A DNA stretch of 60,213 nucleotides from Lentilactobacillus kefiri (GTDB lineage: Bacteria; Bacillota; Bacilli; Lactobacillales; Lactobacillaceae). Position numbers and translations under genes: made by a program. Positions within the stretch are counted from its first letter, which is position 1. Every line of letters begins with the position of its first letter. Positions 36,221-45,716 of the stretch are shown here, in pieces. The stretch is taken from the NCBI RefSeq assembly GCF_007989105.1, contig NZ_BJVK01000013.1, positions 1-60,213 of the forward strand, given 5' to 3'. The notes below the pieces were generated by a model. The model saw nothing but the letters and a program-made list of their open reading frames with translations, did not search any database and had not been told where the DNA came from.

Positions 36221-38533
36221 ATGAAGAAAAAACAGCTTGTTTATTGGATATCACTGGTAGTAGGGATGTTCCTGCTATTTGTTGGCGGTGGTAATTTTGT
36301 CAAAGCAGACACCGCTGCTGATGTAGATTCAGCCATTACGACCGGAGTTAAGCTGACTTCCCAAAAGACGTCACTTGATGCCTGGGATGCCGCAATTTTG
36401 GCAACCAGCGATAATGGCATTACTGATGCTGAGACGCAAAATGCTTACAATACCATCATTACCACAAACGGATTTATCAGCGGAAAGGATCAAGACCTTG
36501 CTGGTGTCTCAAACGTTGCCGGCATGATTGGGCTTCGCGCACTTGGCAAAGATCCAGCAAATGTGGAAAAGAAGGATCTGGCCGCTCAAGTTATTAACGA
36601 TCCCGCACTTAAGAGCGATAAAGTTGATTTGTACACCATTATCAATGACTTGGAAGGTTTAAGCACCGGCAATTATGGTAAGGCAAGTGAAACTGCCCGT
36701 GCCACGTTGACGAAGCGCCTGCTGGCTGCCCAAGATTCCAAGACAGGTGTTTGGAAGACCAGCTGGGGTGATGTTGATCCTACTGGCCGGGCTATTCTGG
36801 CACTCTCGATGAACATGGGTCAACCAGGAGTTCCCGCTGCAATTCAAAAAGCGGTGACTGAAGTTGAAAATCATTATTATTTGAAAGATGGTGGCTTTGG
36901 TACCAGTGATGCCGCCAACAAGGAAGACCAGTATAACAATATCACCATGACTAATGGTCTAGCTGCAGCTGGTGTTGATGTGTACACCTCGTTAAACGGG
37001 CAGTCCGGCTATACAGCACCTGTTCAGCGCTTACTGGATCAAAAGGACGTTTCTTCCGACAGCAACTCCATGCTGCTGCAACAAGCTACTTACACCTTAG
37101 AACAGGCTAAATTTACCAAAGATGGCGGTCAGGGTTGGATCTTCTCATTTGCCCAAAATCCAACTTTCAGAGCCCGTGAACTGGCAAAGTTAAATACGGC
37201 AGCAGCCGCTCAAAGACAGGCCATTAATAATGACTCAAAGGCGTCAACAACCGACAAGACAACGGCAATCAATTCAATCAACCAAACGCTTGAAACGTAC
37301 ATTACCAAGATCAACGGCGACACGACCAGTGAAGCGGCAATTGCCGACCGGGCAGTTGGAGTTGCCTCAATTAACAATATTAAAATCGTTGATACAAATG
37401 ACAACAGCAGCTCAACCAGTGGCACCGTTATTAATAACAATTACACCACCATTATCAATCAGCCAAGTTCATCAAGTTCGTCGAGTTCGTCAGCAGCTTC
37501 AAGCAGTTCGGCTGAACCAGTTGTTAAGCCAACCACTCCGACAAAGCACAAGAGTACCAAAGGTTCATATGTATACGCATTAACAACCGTTAAATTATAT
37601 CGAAACACTCATTTTACCAAGCATCATTTAGCCAAGATTTATCATAAGCAAAGCAGAACTAAACGCCCAATGTTCCTGGTAATCAGACAAACAACCAACA
37701 CCCAGGGAAGACCCGTTTATAAGGTTAGAAATGTTAACAGCGGCAAGACCGGTTATACGCTAGCTTCTCGTAAGCATTTTGCAAATGCTTATTATTCTGC
37801 TAAAGTTACCCGAATCAAAGTTATCAGTTCCAAAGGGATTAATGAGTATAGCAATCGCTATCTCAGTAATAAAAAGCACCATGTTAAGAAGAATCGGTCA
37901 CTGGCCGTTCGAAAAGTCGTTGGTTACGGCCGCACAAGCCGTTTATTGTTAACTAACGGTCGTTATGTTTCAGGCAACAAAAAACTGGTGATGGCAACCA
38001 AAATTGCCAAGACCAGTCATCAAACAACTGACAGTTCAACGACAGTGGCGCCAGCTCCAACCACACCAAGCTCATCATCAACGTCGACGTCGACATCAAC
38101 AACCGTTCCAACAACGCCAACAGTCCCAACAACACCGACAAATGGATCATCGACAAGCAATTCTACCAACAATTCCACAAATGGTTCTGGAACAAATGAC
38201 AATTCCGGTTCAAACACTGATACCACCAACGAAACGGTTACCGTTAGTGTTAATGCGAATGGATCCGTGCTTGCCAGCGGGAGTGTCACCCTTACCAAAG
38301 GTGCGACTGCTCTGGATGCATTGAAAGCATTGGCAGCCAAGAACAATCTGGCAGTCACAATCAGTGGCTCAGGAATTTCCGCCTATGTTAAAGGTATCAA
38401 TGGCTATAACGCTGGCCCTGCCGGAACCATGACGGGTTGGCTGTATTCCGTTAACGGCAGTGAGCCCAACAGCTCAATGGGCGTATATGTCGTGAAGGAT
38501 GGCGACAAGATTTCGATGAATTATAACAAGTAG
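36221..38533 (+). CDS. Secreted transcobalamin-like protein: alpha/alpha toroid, wall-type repeats, DUF4430
   Basis: 770 residues. Signal peptide 1-29 (cleavage after VKA). Residues about 30-395 form helical repeats of the terpenoid cyclase/prenyltransferase toroid type (AAILATSDNGITDAET, GRAILALSMN, DGGFGTSD). A Ser-rich linker follows (about 414-430), then two Tyr/Lys/His-rich SH3-like repeats (about 443-593) like the wall-binding domains of lactobacillus surface proteins, a Ser/Thr/Asn linker, and DUF4430 (about 670-770, with LDALKALAAKN and TGWLYSVNG). Toroid plus DUF4430 is the domain plan of transcobalamin and intrinsic factor. The B12 riboswitch upstream supports extracellular cobalamin binding. 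ATG 36221 follows TTGGAGGAG; a longer frame runs through riboswitch RNA and is rejected. Confidence 0.88.
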   Translation: MKKKQLVYWISLVVGMFLLFVGGGNFVKADTAADVDSAITTGVKLTSQKTSLDAWDAAILATSDNGITDAETQNAYNTIITTNGFISGKDQDLAGVSNVAGMIGLRALGKDPANVEKKDLAAQVINDPALKSDKVDLYTIINDLEGLSTGNYGKASETARATLTKRLLAAQDSKTGVWKTSWGDVDPTGRAILALSMNMGQPGVPAAIQKAVTEVENHYYLKDGGFGTSDAANKEDQYNNITMTNGLAAAGVDVYTSLNGQSGYTAPVQRLLDQKDVSSDSNSMLLQQATYTLEQAKFTKDGGQGWIFSFAQNPTFRARELAKLNTAAAAQRQAINNDSKASTTDKTTAINSINQTLETYITKINGDTTSEAAIADRAVGVASINNIKIVDTNDNSSSTSGTVINNNYTTIINQPSSSSSSSSSAASSSSAEPVVKPTTPTKHKSTKGSYVYALTTVKLYRNTHFTKHHLAKIYHKQSRTKRPMFLVIRQTTNTQGRPVYKVRNVNSGKTGYTLASRKHFANAYYSAKVTRIKVISSKGINEYSNRYLSNKKHHVKKNRSLAVRKVVGYGRTSRLLLTNGRYVSGNKKLVMATKIAKTSHQTTDSSTTVAPAPTTPSSSSTSTSTSTTVPTTPTVPTTPTNGSSTSNSTNNSTNGSGTNDNSGSNTDTTNETVTVSVNANGSVLASGSVTLTKGATALDALKALAAKNNLAVTISGSGISAYVKGINGYNAGPAGTMTGWLYSVNGSEPNSSMGVYVVKDGDKISMNYNK

Positions 38534-38561
38534 CATTTCGATTCTCGTCAAGAAAGGATAT

Positions 38562-39611
38562 ATGATGAACAAATTATTAAAACACATACTGTTATCGACT
38601 GCAGCAATTCTGGCAACTGTCACATTTACAACAAGCGCGGCTGACGCTTCCGTCCATAAAGCGGCCACTTCTACGATCCACCGGCGTACCGCACTGACGT
38701 ATCGTTATGCCAAAAAGATGTTGAAAGAAAATAAGACGGGCTTATCCGGCAAAACCAGTGCGATTTTTAGCCGTAAATTATATCCGGACACCGGAGCAGC
38801 ATCCGGCTATTCCGACTTTCTACTTGGATTAAGAGGCAACCACTACAAATTTACAAGTCACGAAAAGAATTTGTTACGCAAAAATCTGGTTGTTAAAAGC
38901 AGCACGCCTGCCGCCAGCTTGGCCAATGCGGTCATGGCCGTTCAGGCAATGGGGATGAATGCCACTAATTTCAAACTTTATCATCACAAGAAGGGGACAA
39001 ATCTTGTTTCCCGGCTTTATCGGACAAGCATCTCAAAGCAGACGGCCAGTTCCCAAGCCGAGACCTTAATTGCTGTTTCCATGAGCAGTCGATTTAAGCG
39101 ACCAAGCGGTGCCAAGTTTAGCAAGGCCAGCTTGAGTGCCCGGTTGGTTAAATCGCAATTGAAAAATAACGGTTGGACTTACAATAATGCTCAAGGTGCC
39201 AAAGATGCTGATGTCACCAGTATGGTGCTGACGGGGCTTTATCGGGGCAAATCCAACACTTCAACAGTTGAATCAAGTATTCAAAAGGGCCAAAAGTTCC
39301 TTTACAGACTTGCGCAAGGGAACGGTGCCTTTGGTTATACCTATGCTGGTAAGACTACGCCCAACGCTAATTCAACAGCTGAAGCGATCATTGCGTTATC
39401 CAACAATTCTGCCACCAAAAAATACGTCAACACGACCGCTATGCGGACAGGTCAGAAAGCCACTCCGCTATATGCGATGCTGAGATATGTTAATAATTCC
39501 GGATCCATCAAAAAAGCCACCAGCCAACTTTACGGGGTTGGCCAGGTTAACTTAGCTGTTGCGGCTTATAAAGCTGCTTTGAAGAATCGATCCGTGTATG
39601 CAATCCAGTAA
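38562..39611 (+). CDS. Secreted alpha/alpha-toroid protein, partner of the B12-regulated locus
   Basis: 349 residues. Signal peptide about 1-29 (cleavage after ADA). The rest is helical repeats similar in style to the toroid half of the preceding protein: SSQAETLIAVSMSSRF, ADVTSMVLTGLYRG, NSTAEAIIALSNN. It lacks a DUF4430, a linker and any anchor. It starts 28 bases after the upstream stop with AGAAAGGA, and no terminator intervenes, so it shares the cobalamin riboswitch. It may capture or hand over corrinoids, or complete a two-part binding site; this is inference. Confidence 0.8.
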   Translation: MMNKLLKHILLSTAAILATVTFTTSAADASVHKAATSTIHRRTALTYRYAKKMLKENKTGLSGKTSAIFSRKLYPDTGAASGYSDFLLGLRGNHYKFTSHEKNLLRKNLVVKSSTPAASLANAVMAVQAMGMNATNFKLYHHKKGTNLVSRLYRTSISKQTASSQAETLIAVSMSSRFKRPSGAKFSKASLSARLVKSQLKNNGWTYNNAQGAKDADVTSMVLTGLYRGKSNTSTVESSIQKGQKFLYRLAQGNGAFGYTYAGKTTPNANSTAEAIIALSNNSATKKYVNTTAMRTGQKATPLYAMLRYVNNSGSIKKATSQLYGVGQVNLAVAAYKAALKNRSVYAIQ

Positions 39612-39642
39612 ACGAAATATTGAGATTTGATATAGCATTACT

Positions 39643-39682
39643 AAAGCCCCGGTTAAACGTTTTTCCGTTTAGCTGGGGCTTT
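39643..39682 (+). terminator. Terminator of the B12-regulated pair
   Basis: AAAGCCCC, TAAACG and complements form a long stem ending in GGGGCTTTG. Confidence 0.85.
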
Positions 39683-39798
39683 GATTCTGATAGTCTTTAT
39701 CTACGGCCGATTAAAGATTTTTCAAATGAGAACAGATATACTGTTAATAGTTGGATTCATTTCCTGACAATATTTGTAGTAAGTTAAAGGAGTTCCAC

Positions 39799-40440
39799 AT
39801 GATAAATAGATTGAGACAAATTCGCGGGTTCGTTCAAAAAGAACTCGGCTATGAAACGACCGGCCATGACTACACCCACATTGAGCGGGTGGTCAGCTTG
39901 GCCAAATTAATTTTAAAGGGTGAAGATGCTGATGAAGGCTTAGTCATTATTGCGGCATATCTTCATGACGTCAGTGATGACAAAGTCACCACCAATCCGC
40001 AAGCTAAGCGAAAAGCCATTGCCGATGAATTAATCGGGGTTGGGTATGATCAGGACTTTGTTAAAAAAGTGTTTGAGATTATTGATAATATGTCATACAG
40101 CGCCAATCTAAAAACCCATCACAAATTGTCGCTTGAAGGCCAAATCGTTCAGGATGCCGACCGATTGGATGCCATTGGCGCCATCGGAATTGCCCGCACA
40201 TTTTACTTTGGAGGCCACTTTGGCGAAATTATGTATAATCCACGGATTATGCCGCGGACGGGGATGGATAAGGCTGAGTATCGCAAACACGGTACGGTTA
40301 TCAACCATTTTTACGAAAAGCTGTTCAAATTAAAGGATCAGATGAATACGCCTACTGCCAAGAAAATTGCCGAGCATCGTCAACAGGTCATGCGTGATTT
40401 TGTGGCTGAATTTGTTGACGAATGGAATGGCACTAAATAA
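39799..40440 (+). CDS. HD-domain phosphohydrolase
   Basis: 213 residues. Metal-binding residues of the HD superfamily are visible: GHDYTHIERV near residue 21, AAYLHDVSDD near 53, and QDADRLDAIGAIGIART near 117. This subgroup (YpgQ/YedJ-like) hydrolyses nucleotide phosphates or pyrophosphates. ATG 39799 follows AAAGGAG; the longer frame is not supported. Its last 8 bases overlap the end of the convergent membrane-protease gene. Confidence 0.9.
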   Translation: MINRLRQIRGFVQKELGYETTGHDYTHIERVVSLAKLILKGEDADEGLVIIAAYLHDVSDDKVTTNPQAKRKAIADELIGVGYDQDFVKKVFEIIDNMSYSANLKTHHKLSLEGQIVQDADRLDAIGAIGIARTFYFGGHFGEIMYNPRIMPRTGMDKAEYRKHGTVINHFYEKLFKLKDQMNTPTAKKIAEHRQQVMRDFVAEFVDEWNGTK

Positions 40441-41167
40441 AGCGAAATATCAGGTTCATGACCAATGAAATCAGCAAATTAAATAATGAGATAACCACGA
40501 TGATAACAGTGAAGTGATACAGCAGGCTGAACAGACTTTCCTGCCATGGTGTGACTGAGATAACCAGCGTTAGCAGGACTAAAAAGAGCACTGCCTGCCA
40601 GAAGCCTTGTTTGGAATTTTCAAAATCAGCCTGACTGAGGTCAAAGCCGCCGATGCAAATATTGGCAGCAACCACCAGAAAAATCAGCATTTTAGGCCAG
40701 CTGAACGTTGGCATTATGAAGGTCATTTGGCTAAATGACTGGTGGGTGGACATGATCAATGATTGGTAAACTTCAGGAATGGTGAATTTGGCCAATAATA
40801 AAGTTGTCAGGCAGCAACCAAAAATTGGGGCGACACCTATGAAGAGGTTGCCCATATTTTGGTAAAGGTTGCGGTTATTCCAGGTGTGGTGAACGTACCC
40901 CAGGGTGTCGTTGTCAGCGGTGGGGATGCGCACTAATCTGAATTGATCAACATGGTGGCCAAACACAAGTGCCATCAGCAGATGACTGGCTTCATGAATC
41001 ATAATTCCCAGAAAGCCGAAGCCAATTTGACCGCCAATTCCAAAACGGTTGGCAATCTGCTGCTTGGTGCGATGGTTGATTGATGAGAGTAAAAAGATAA
41101 AAAGAAATGGCACTCCGATCGTGAGTCCGAGTACCAATCCAATGTTTGTCAAAATATTTGTAAGCAT
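40433..41167 (-). CDS. M50-like membrane metallopeptidase
   Basis: 244 residues with about five or six membrane segments. The sequence GIMIHEASHLLMALVFG near residue 55 holds the HExxH zinc motif inside a hydrophobic segment, typical of site-2 proteases; a second acidic metal ligand, GGFDLSQADFE near 170, is plausible. It could process membrane-bound regulators. The start follows the YbaK-like stop by 4 bases, so the two form an operon. The 3' ends of this gene and the HD gene overlap tail to tail. Confidence 0.75.
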   Translation of the reverse strand: MLTNILTNIGLVLGLTIGVPFLFIFLLSSINHRTKQQIANRFGIGGQIGFGFLGIMIHEASHLLMALVFGHHVDQFRLVRIPTADNDTLGYVHHTWNNRNLYQNMGNLFIGVAPIFGCCLTTLLLAKFTIPEVYQSLIMSTHQSFSQMTFIMPTFSWPKMLIFLVVAANICIGGFDLSQADFENSKQGFWQAVLFLVLLTLVISVTPWQESLFSLLYHFTVIIVVISLFNLLISLVMNLIFRFI

Positions 41168-41171
41168 TAAG

Positions 41172-41672
41172 TCATTCCTTTATGTCGGCAAATTTTCCGC
41201 CAATGAGATCGACCATTTGTTGGGCGTCAACTTTGACTGAGCGGCCAATTTGACCAGATGAAACGATGATTTCACCCATTTCTTTGGCTTCCTGGTCAAC
41301 GTAAATTGGGTAGTGGAACTTTTCCCAAATCCCAATCGGCGTGTTGGCACCGTGTTGGTAGCCAGTGGTTTTCAGTAGATCCTTCAATGGCACCAGGTTG
41401 ACCTTTTTGTTGCCGGAAACTTTGGCGAGCTTTTTTTCGTCCAAGTGTTCATCAACCGGAACAACACCGACAACCGGACCGGTCTTCTTACCAGAGAACA
41501 CCAAAGTCTTGAAAATCTGATGTTCGGGCGTATCTACATGGTCGACACTGATTTGTTCAACGTCGCCTTCCTTGTGGGTTGGAAATTCCATTTGGACAAA
41601 CGGAATTTTGTGTTTATCTAAAATTTGTTCAACTAAAGTTTTATGAACCTTATTCTTCTTTTTCTTTGACAT
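41172..41672 (-). CDS. YbaK/EbsC-family aminoacyl-tRNA deacylase
   Basis: 166 residues with the YbaK/ProX fold: VFKTLVF-like text (IFKTLVFSGKKTGPVVGVVP), then DEKKLAKVSG and GYQHGANTPIGI. The Lys in IFKTLVF is the catalytic residue position in the family, which removes Cys from Cys-tRNA(Pro). The Lys-rich N-terminus is typical of tRNA binding. First gene of an operon with the membrane protease. ATG 41672 has CAGGTGTTATG spacing, a weak AGGTG site. Confidence 0.88.
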   Translation of the reverse strand: MSKKKKNKVHKTLVEQILDKHKIPFVQMEFPTHKEGDVEQISVDHVDTPEHQIFKTLVFSGKKTGPVVGVVPVDEHLDEKKLAKVSGNKKVNLVPLKDLLKTTGYQHGANTPIGIWEKFHYPIYVDQEAKEMGEIIVSSGQIGRSVKVDAQQMVDLIGGKFADIKE

Positions 41673-41791
41673 TTCATAACACCTCAGGAATATTTTATCA
41701 CAATCGGGTGGGTAATCCGTCTGAACAAAAGAAGATAATCTGTTATACTTTATTTCAGCAGATCAATTTAACGATTTAATAAGGAGCACAA

Positions 41792-42523
41792 ATGGCTGAT
41801 TTAGTATATCGCAATATCATGAAGGACTTGAAGAATCGTATTCAGGCAAACGAGTTTGCATCAAAGAAGCTGCCTGATGAACGAAGCCTCAGCGAGTCTT
41901 ATGGTGTTAGCCGCAGTTCAATTAAACGCGCTTTGAATGTTTTGGCAAACCGGGGGATCATTTTCAAAAAACGTGGTTCGGGAACGTTTATTAATCCGCT
42001 TTACCAAAAGAATCAAACAATTTTTCAATACGAAGGGTCCAACCTGGGGGTTACCGACAGCTTTAAGAGTGATGGCCAAACACCCCAAATTAAGTTGCTG
42101 GACTTCAAAGTTGTCCCCGCAAGTAAGGAGCTTCAAACCGAACTATTCCTAAACCCGGGTGAATTTGTGTACGAAATTAAAAGACTTCGTTCTTTTGACG
42201 ACAAGCCGTTCATGATCGAATTAGGCTATATCCCAATCCGGGTTGCACCGGAACTCAACAGTGAACGGGTGGAAGGCTCAATCTTCAACTACTTTGAGGA
42301 TGCAACCGGAACTTCCGTTACCAAATCGTTTATGACAATCACCGCCGATCCGTCAACCAAAGAGGATCAGGAACTGCTTGGCTTGAAGCCGGTGGAACCG
42401 GTCGGCGTGATGGAAGGTATCTTCTTCCTGGATGACGGAACCCCATTCGAAGTCTCAAATATGCGGATTCATTATAAATATTTGAACTACAACACGTTTG
42501 TTAACTTGGACGAAGATAAATAG
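41792..42523 (+). CDS. GntR-family regulator with UTRA sensor domain
   Basis: 243 residues. N-terminal winged helix (about 1-70) with LPDERSLSESYGVSRSSIKR and ANRGIIFKKRGSGTFI; the C-terminal UTRA domain (about 90-235) has YEIKRLRSFDDKPFMIELGYI. HutC/TreR-type regulators bind sugar phosphates or other metabolites. No catabolic operon is next to it, so the target is unknown. The ATG follows AAGGAGCAC. Confidence 0.92.
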   Translation: MADLVYRNIMKDLKNRIQANEFASKKLPDERSLSESYGVSRSSIKRALNVLANRGIIFKKRGSGTFINPLYQKNQTIFQYEGSNLGVTDSFKSDGQTPQIKLLDFKVVPASKELQTELFLNPGEFVYEIKRLRSFDDKPFMIELGYIPIRVAPELNSERVEGSIFNYFEDATGTSVTKSFMTITADPSTKEDQELLGLKPVEPVGVMEGIFFLDDGTPFEVSNMRIHYKYLNYNTFVNLDEDK

Positions 42524-42622
42524 CCACGGCGTTGCGGTACGAACACGTTGACAGTGTTTACGTGAGCAGTGTATAAATGAAACAGCGAAATATCAACTAA
42601 CCTGATGAAGGGAAGAAAAACG

Positions 42623-42823
42623 ATGGGTCTTTGGATCACAATAATTACGGCTTTTATAGGATTGGAATTGATTGTTTATGGATTCCGGCAAAAAGACCGT
42701 GCAGCAGTTAAATGGATTTTGGCAGCAATTGGATTAGTTCTCATTTTGTTTGCCATTTGGGTTGCAACCCCACAGGGAACCGAATTAATTAGTCATTTGA
42801 ATTGGTTTAAACCTAAAAATTAA
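42623..42823 (+). CDS. Small two-segment membrane protein, unknown
   Basis: 66 residues: two hydrophobic segments (about 2-19 and 31-48) joined by a charged loop RQKDRAAVKW. ATG 42623 is chosen because AAGGGAAG lies 8 bases upstream; the ATG at 42605 has none. It follows the GntR gene by 99 bases and ends at a strong terminator. Function unknown. Confidence 0.65.
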   Translation: MGLWITIITAFIGLELIVYGFRQKDRAAVKWILAAIGLVLILFAIWVATPQGTELISHLNWFKPKN

Positions 42824-42832
42824 AATAAATGT

Positions 42833-42873
42833 AAATCGGAAATTGATTTTAACAATCGATTTCCGATTTTTTG
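42833..42873 (+). terminator. Rho-independent terminator
   Basis: AAATCGGAAAT and GATT pair with AATC and ATTTCCGATTT, then TTTTG. The 370 bases from here to xpkA contain only AT-rich leader DNA, the promoter and a palindrome. Confidence 0.9.
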
Positions 42874-43123
42874 TGGACTGAAAAGCCTTGTAAACGGCTG
42901 TTTCACCGATGATTTTTAATGGGTACATGCTTACGATGTTAGTTAAAAAAAACCGATTACAATTGCATTTGGATTTGTTCAAAATGAAACCGTGTAAATT
43001 TTCTGAAAATTTTGTTACAAAACAACGATAATGGTGGACTAACGATTTGATATCGTCCATAATAGCTTATAAGTATAGGATTTTGAGTCACAAAATATTG
43101 GACCGTATCAATTTTTTAAAAGG

Positions 43124-43173
43124 TTGACTTTTTGAGAATTTCGTTTAGTATTAGTGATGTAAATTGATCAATT
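43124..43173 (+). promoter_or_regulatory. xpkA promoter with downstream palindrome
   Basis: -35 TTGACT (43124-43129), 16-base spacer, -10 TAGTAT (43146-43151). A perfect 12-base palindrome AATTGATCAATT (43162-43173) begins about 10 bases after the -10 box, at or just past the start point, where an operator would act. The leader is about 85 bases. Confidence 0.55.
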
Positions 43174-43243
43174 CATATTGGTGAATTTTTACGAACATTC
43201 TATACAGAAGTTTGTTGCTAAATCGAAGAAGGAGTGTTAATTA

Positions 43244-45631
43244 ATGACAGTAGATTACGATTCCAAAGAATATTTGGAACTAGTTGATAAGTACTGGCGT
43301 GCCGCTAATTACCTTTCAGTAGGTCAATTGTTCTTGCGCGACAACCCATTGCTTAAGAGACCTTTAGAAGCTAAAGATGTAAAGGTTAAGCCTATTGGTC
43401 ACTGGGGAACTATCGTTTCTCAAAACCTTATCTATGCAGAATTGAACCGTGTTATTAACAAATACGATTTGAACATGTTCTACATCGAAGGTTCAGGTCA
43501 TGGTGGCCAAGTTATGGTTTCCAACTCATACCTTGATGGCAGTTATTCAGATATTTATCCAAATATCAGCCAAGACGAAAAAGGTATGGCTAAGTTGTTC
43601 AAGCAATTCTCATTCCCAGGTGGAGTTGCTTCTCATGCCGCACCAGAAACCCCAGGTTCAATCCATGAAGGTGGAGAACTTGGATACTCACTTTCACATG
43701 GTACCGGTGCTATCTTAGACAACCCAGATGTAATCGCTGCTGTTGAAATTGGTGATGGTGAATCAGAAACCGGCCCATTGGCTGCTTCATGGTTCTCTGA
43801 CAAGTTCATCAACCCAATTACTGATGGTGCTGTTCTTCCTATCATTAACATGAATGGTTTCAAGATTTCTAACCCTACTATCCTTTCACGTATGAGTGAC
43901 GAAGACTTAACTAGTTACTTCAAAGGAATGGGCTGGGATCCATACTTTGTTGAAGCAACCGCTGATACAGACCATGCCAAGGTTGAAGCAGACTTTGCCA
44001 AGACTCTTGACCATGTTATTGAAGAAATTAAATCAATTCAAAAGAATGCTCGTGAAAACGAAACACCTGATAACGTTAAGTTACCACACTGGCCTATGAT
44101 TATTCTTCGTTCACCTAAAGGCTGGACTGGTCCTAAGAAGGATCTTGATGGTAACCCAATCGAAGGTTCATTCCGTGCTCACCAAGTTCCAATTCCTGTT
44201 GCTGCAGGTTCAATGGAACACAAAGACTTGCTTATTAACTGGTTGAAGTCATACAAGCCAGAAGAATTATTTGATGAAAATGGTACTATTAAACCAGAAA
44301 TTCGCGCCGTTGCTCCTAAGGGTGACAAGCGTATGTCAGTTAACCCAATCACTAACGGTGGTATCAAGCCAGAACCATTGAAGCTCCCTGATGTTCGCGA
44401 CTTCGAAGTTAAATTCGATCGTGGTATTACTCAGAAGCAAGATATGATTGAATGGTCAAACTGGTTGGAAAAAGTTGCAGAACTTAACCCAACTAACTTC
44501 CGTGGATTCGGTCCTGATGAAACTAAGTCAAACCGTCTTTACAGCTTACTTGACGATTCAAAGCGTCAATGGATGGAAGACATTCACGAACCATATGATG
44601 AAGATCTTTCAAACCATGGTCGTGTTATCGACTCACAACTTTCAGAACACCAAGCAGAAGGTTGGCTTGAAGGTTATGTATTGACTGGTCGTCATGGATT
44701 CTTCGCTACTTACGAAGCATTCGGACGTGTTGTTGATTCAATGTTGACTCAACACATGAAGTGGTTGCGTAAAGCTTCAGAACAATACTGGAGAAAGCAA
44801 TATCCTTCATTGAACTTTGTTGATACTTCAACAGTATTCCAGCAAGATCACAATGGTTATACCCACCAAGATCCAGGTATGTTAACTCACTTAGCTGAGA
44901 AGAAGCCTGAATTCATCCGTGAGTATCTTCCAGCTGATGCTAACGAATTGTTAGCTGTTGGTGATGTTGCATTCAGAACTTACGAAAAGATCAACTTGAT
45001 CGTTACTTCAAAGCACCCACGTCGTCAATGGTACACAATGGATGAAGCACAAAACCTCGTTAAGAATGGTCTTGGCTACATCGACTGGGCATCAACTGAC
45101 CAAGGTCAAGAACCAGATGTTGTCTTTGCTGCCGCAGGTTCAGAACCTAACTTGGAAGCATTGGCTGCTATCTCAATCTTGAACAAGGAATTCCCAGAAA
45201 TGAAGATTCGTTACATCAACGTTGTTGATTTATTGAAGCTTCGTTCACCTAAGGTTGACCCTCGTGGATTGAGTGATGAAGACTTTGACAACTTGTTCAC
45301 TACTGACAAGCCTGTTATCTTCGCATTCCACGGCTTCGAAGGACTTATCAAGGATATCTTCTTCGACCGTCACAACCACAACCTTCATGTTCATGGCTAC
45401 CGTGAAAATGGTGATATCACTACACCATTCGACATGCGTGTCTTGAACCAATTGGATCGTTTCGATCTTGCTAAGGAAGCTGTTCAAGATATTCCAGCTT
45501 ACTCAGTTAAGGGTAGTTACTTCATCCAACGTATGAATGATACGATTGATAAGCACAATGCTTACATTCGTTCAGAAGGTACTGATCTTCCAGAAGTTGT
45601 TAACTGGAAGTGGGAAGGCCTCAAGAAGTAA
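43244..45631 (+). CDS. xpkA: Xylulose-5-phosphate/fructose-6-phosphate phosphoketolase
   Basis: 795 residues, normal for the family. [10 protein letters not shown] near residue 81, the thiamine-diphosphate motif [14 protein letters not shown] near 173 and the C-terminal [12 protein letters not shown] are diagnostic. It splits xylulose 5-phosphate with phosphate into acetyl phosphate and glyceraldehyde 3-phosphate, the key step of heterolactic fermentation, using what zwf and gnd supply. Strong codon bias (GTT, CCA, TTC, AAG preferred) indicates high expression. GAAGGAGTG lies 9 bases before the ATG. Confidence 0.97.
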   Translation: MTVDYDSKEYLELVDKYWRAANYLSVGQLFLRDNPLLKRPLEAKDVKVKPIGHWGTIVSQNLIYAELNRVINKYDLNMFYIEGSGHGGQVMVSNSYLDGSYSDIYPNISQDEKGMAKLFKQFSFPGGVASHAAPETPGSIHEGGELGYSLSHGTGAILDNPDVIAAVEIGDGESETGPLAASWFSDKFINPITDGAVLPIINMNGFKISNPTILSRMSDEDLTSYFKGMGWDPYFVEATADTDHAKVEADFAKTLDHVIEEIKSIQKNARENETPDNVKLPHWPMIILRSPKGWTGPKKDLDGNPIEGSFRAHQVPIPVAAGSMEHKDLLINWLKSYKPEELFDENGTIKPEIRAVAPKGDKRMSVNPITNGGIKPEPLKLPDVRDFEVKFDRGITQKQDMIEWSNWLEKVAELNPTNFRGFGPDETKSNRLYSLLDDSKRQWMEDIHEPYDEDLSNHGRVIDSQLSEHQAEGWLEGYVLTGRHGFFATYEAFGRVVDSMLTQHMKWLRKASEQYWRKQYPSLNFVDTSTVFQQDHNGYTHQDPGMLTHLAEKKPEFIREYLPADANELLAVGDVAFRTYEKINLIVTSKHPRRQWYTMDEAQNLVKNGLGYIDWASTDQGQEPDVVFAAAGSEPNLEALAAISILNKEFPEMKIRYINVVDLLKLRSPKVDPRGLSDEDFDNLFTTDKPVIFAFHGFEGLIKDIFFDRHNHNLHVHGYRENGDITTPFDMRVLNQLDRFDLAKEAVQDIPAYSVKGSYFIQRMNDTIDKHNAYIRSEGTDLPEVVNWKWEGLKK

Positions 45632-45661
45632 TTTAATTGCTAATAATTAATTACTAAAACT

Positions 45662-45705
45662 AAAGAACCTCGAAATCTAATTTAGATTTCGAGGTTCTTT
45701 TTTTG
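45662..45705. terminator. Bidirectional terminator
   Basis: AAAGAACCTCGAAATCTAA pairs with its perfect complement, then a run of seven T; it serves xpkA and the convergent protease. Confidence 0.93.
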
Positions 45706-45716
45706 TTTATATTCAA

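Noticed and set aside
38020-38358. Long minus-strand frame inside the DUF4430 gene
   Set aside because: Its Val/Leu-rich repeats are the complement of the Thr/Ser/Asn linker codons; a shadow of the real gene.
42890-42915. cre site in the xpkA upstream region (TGTAAACGGCTGTTTCA)
   Set aside because: Spacing of the two half-sites is 3 bases too long for the consensus.
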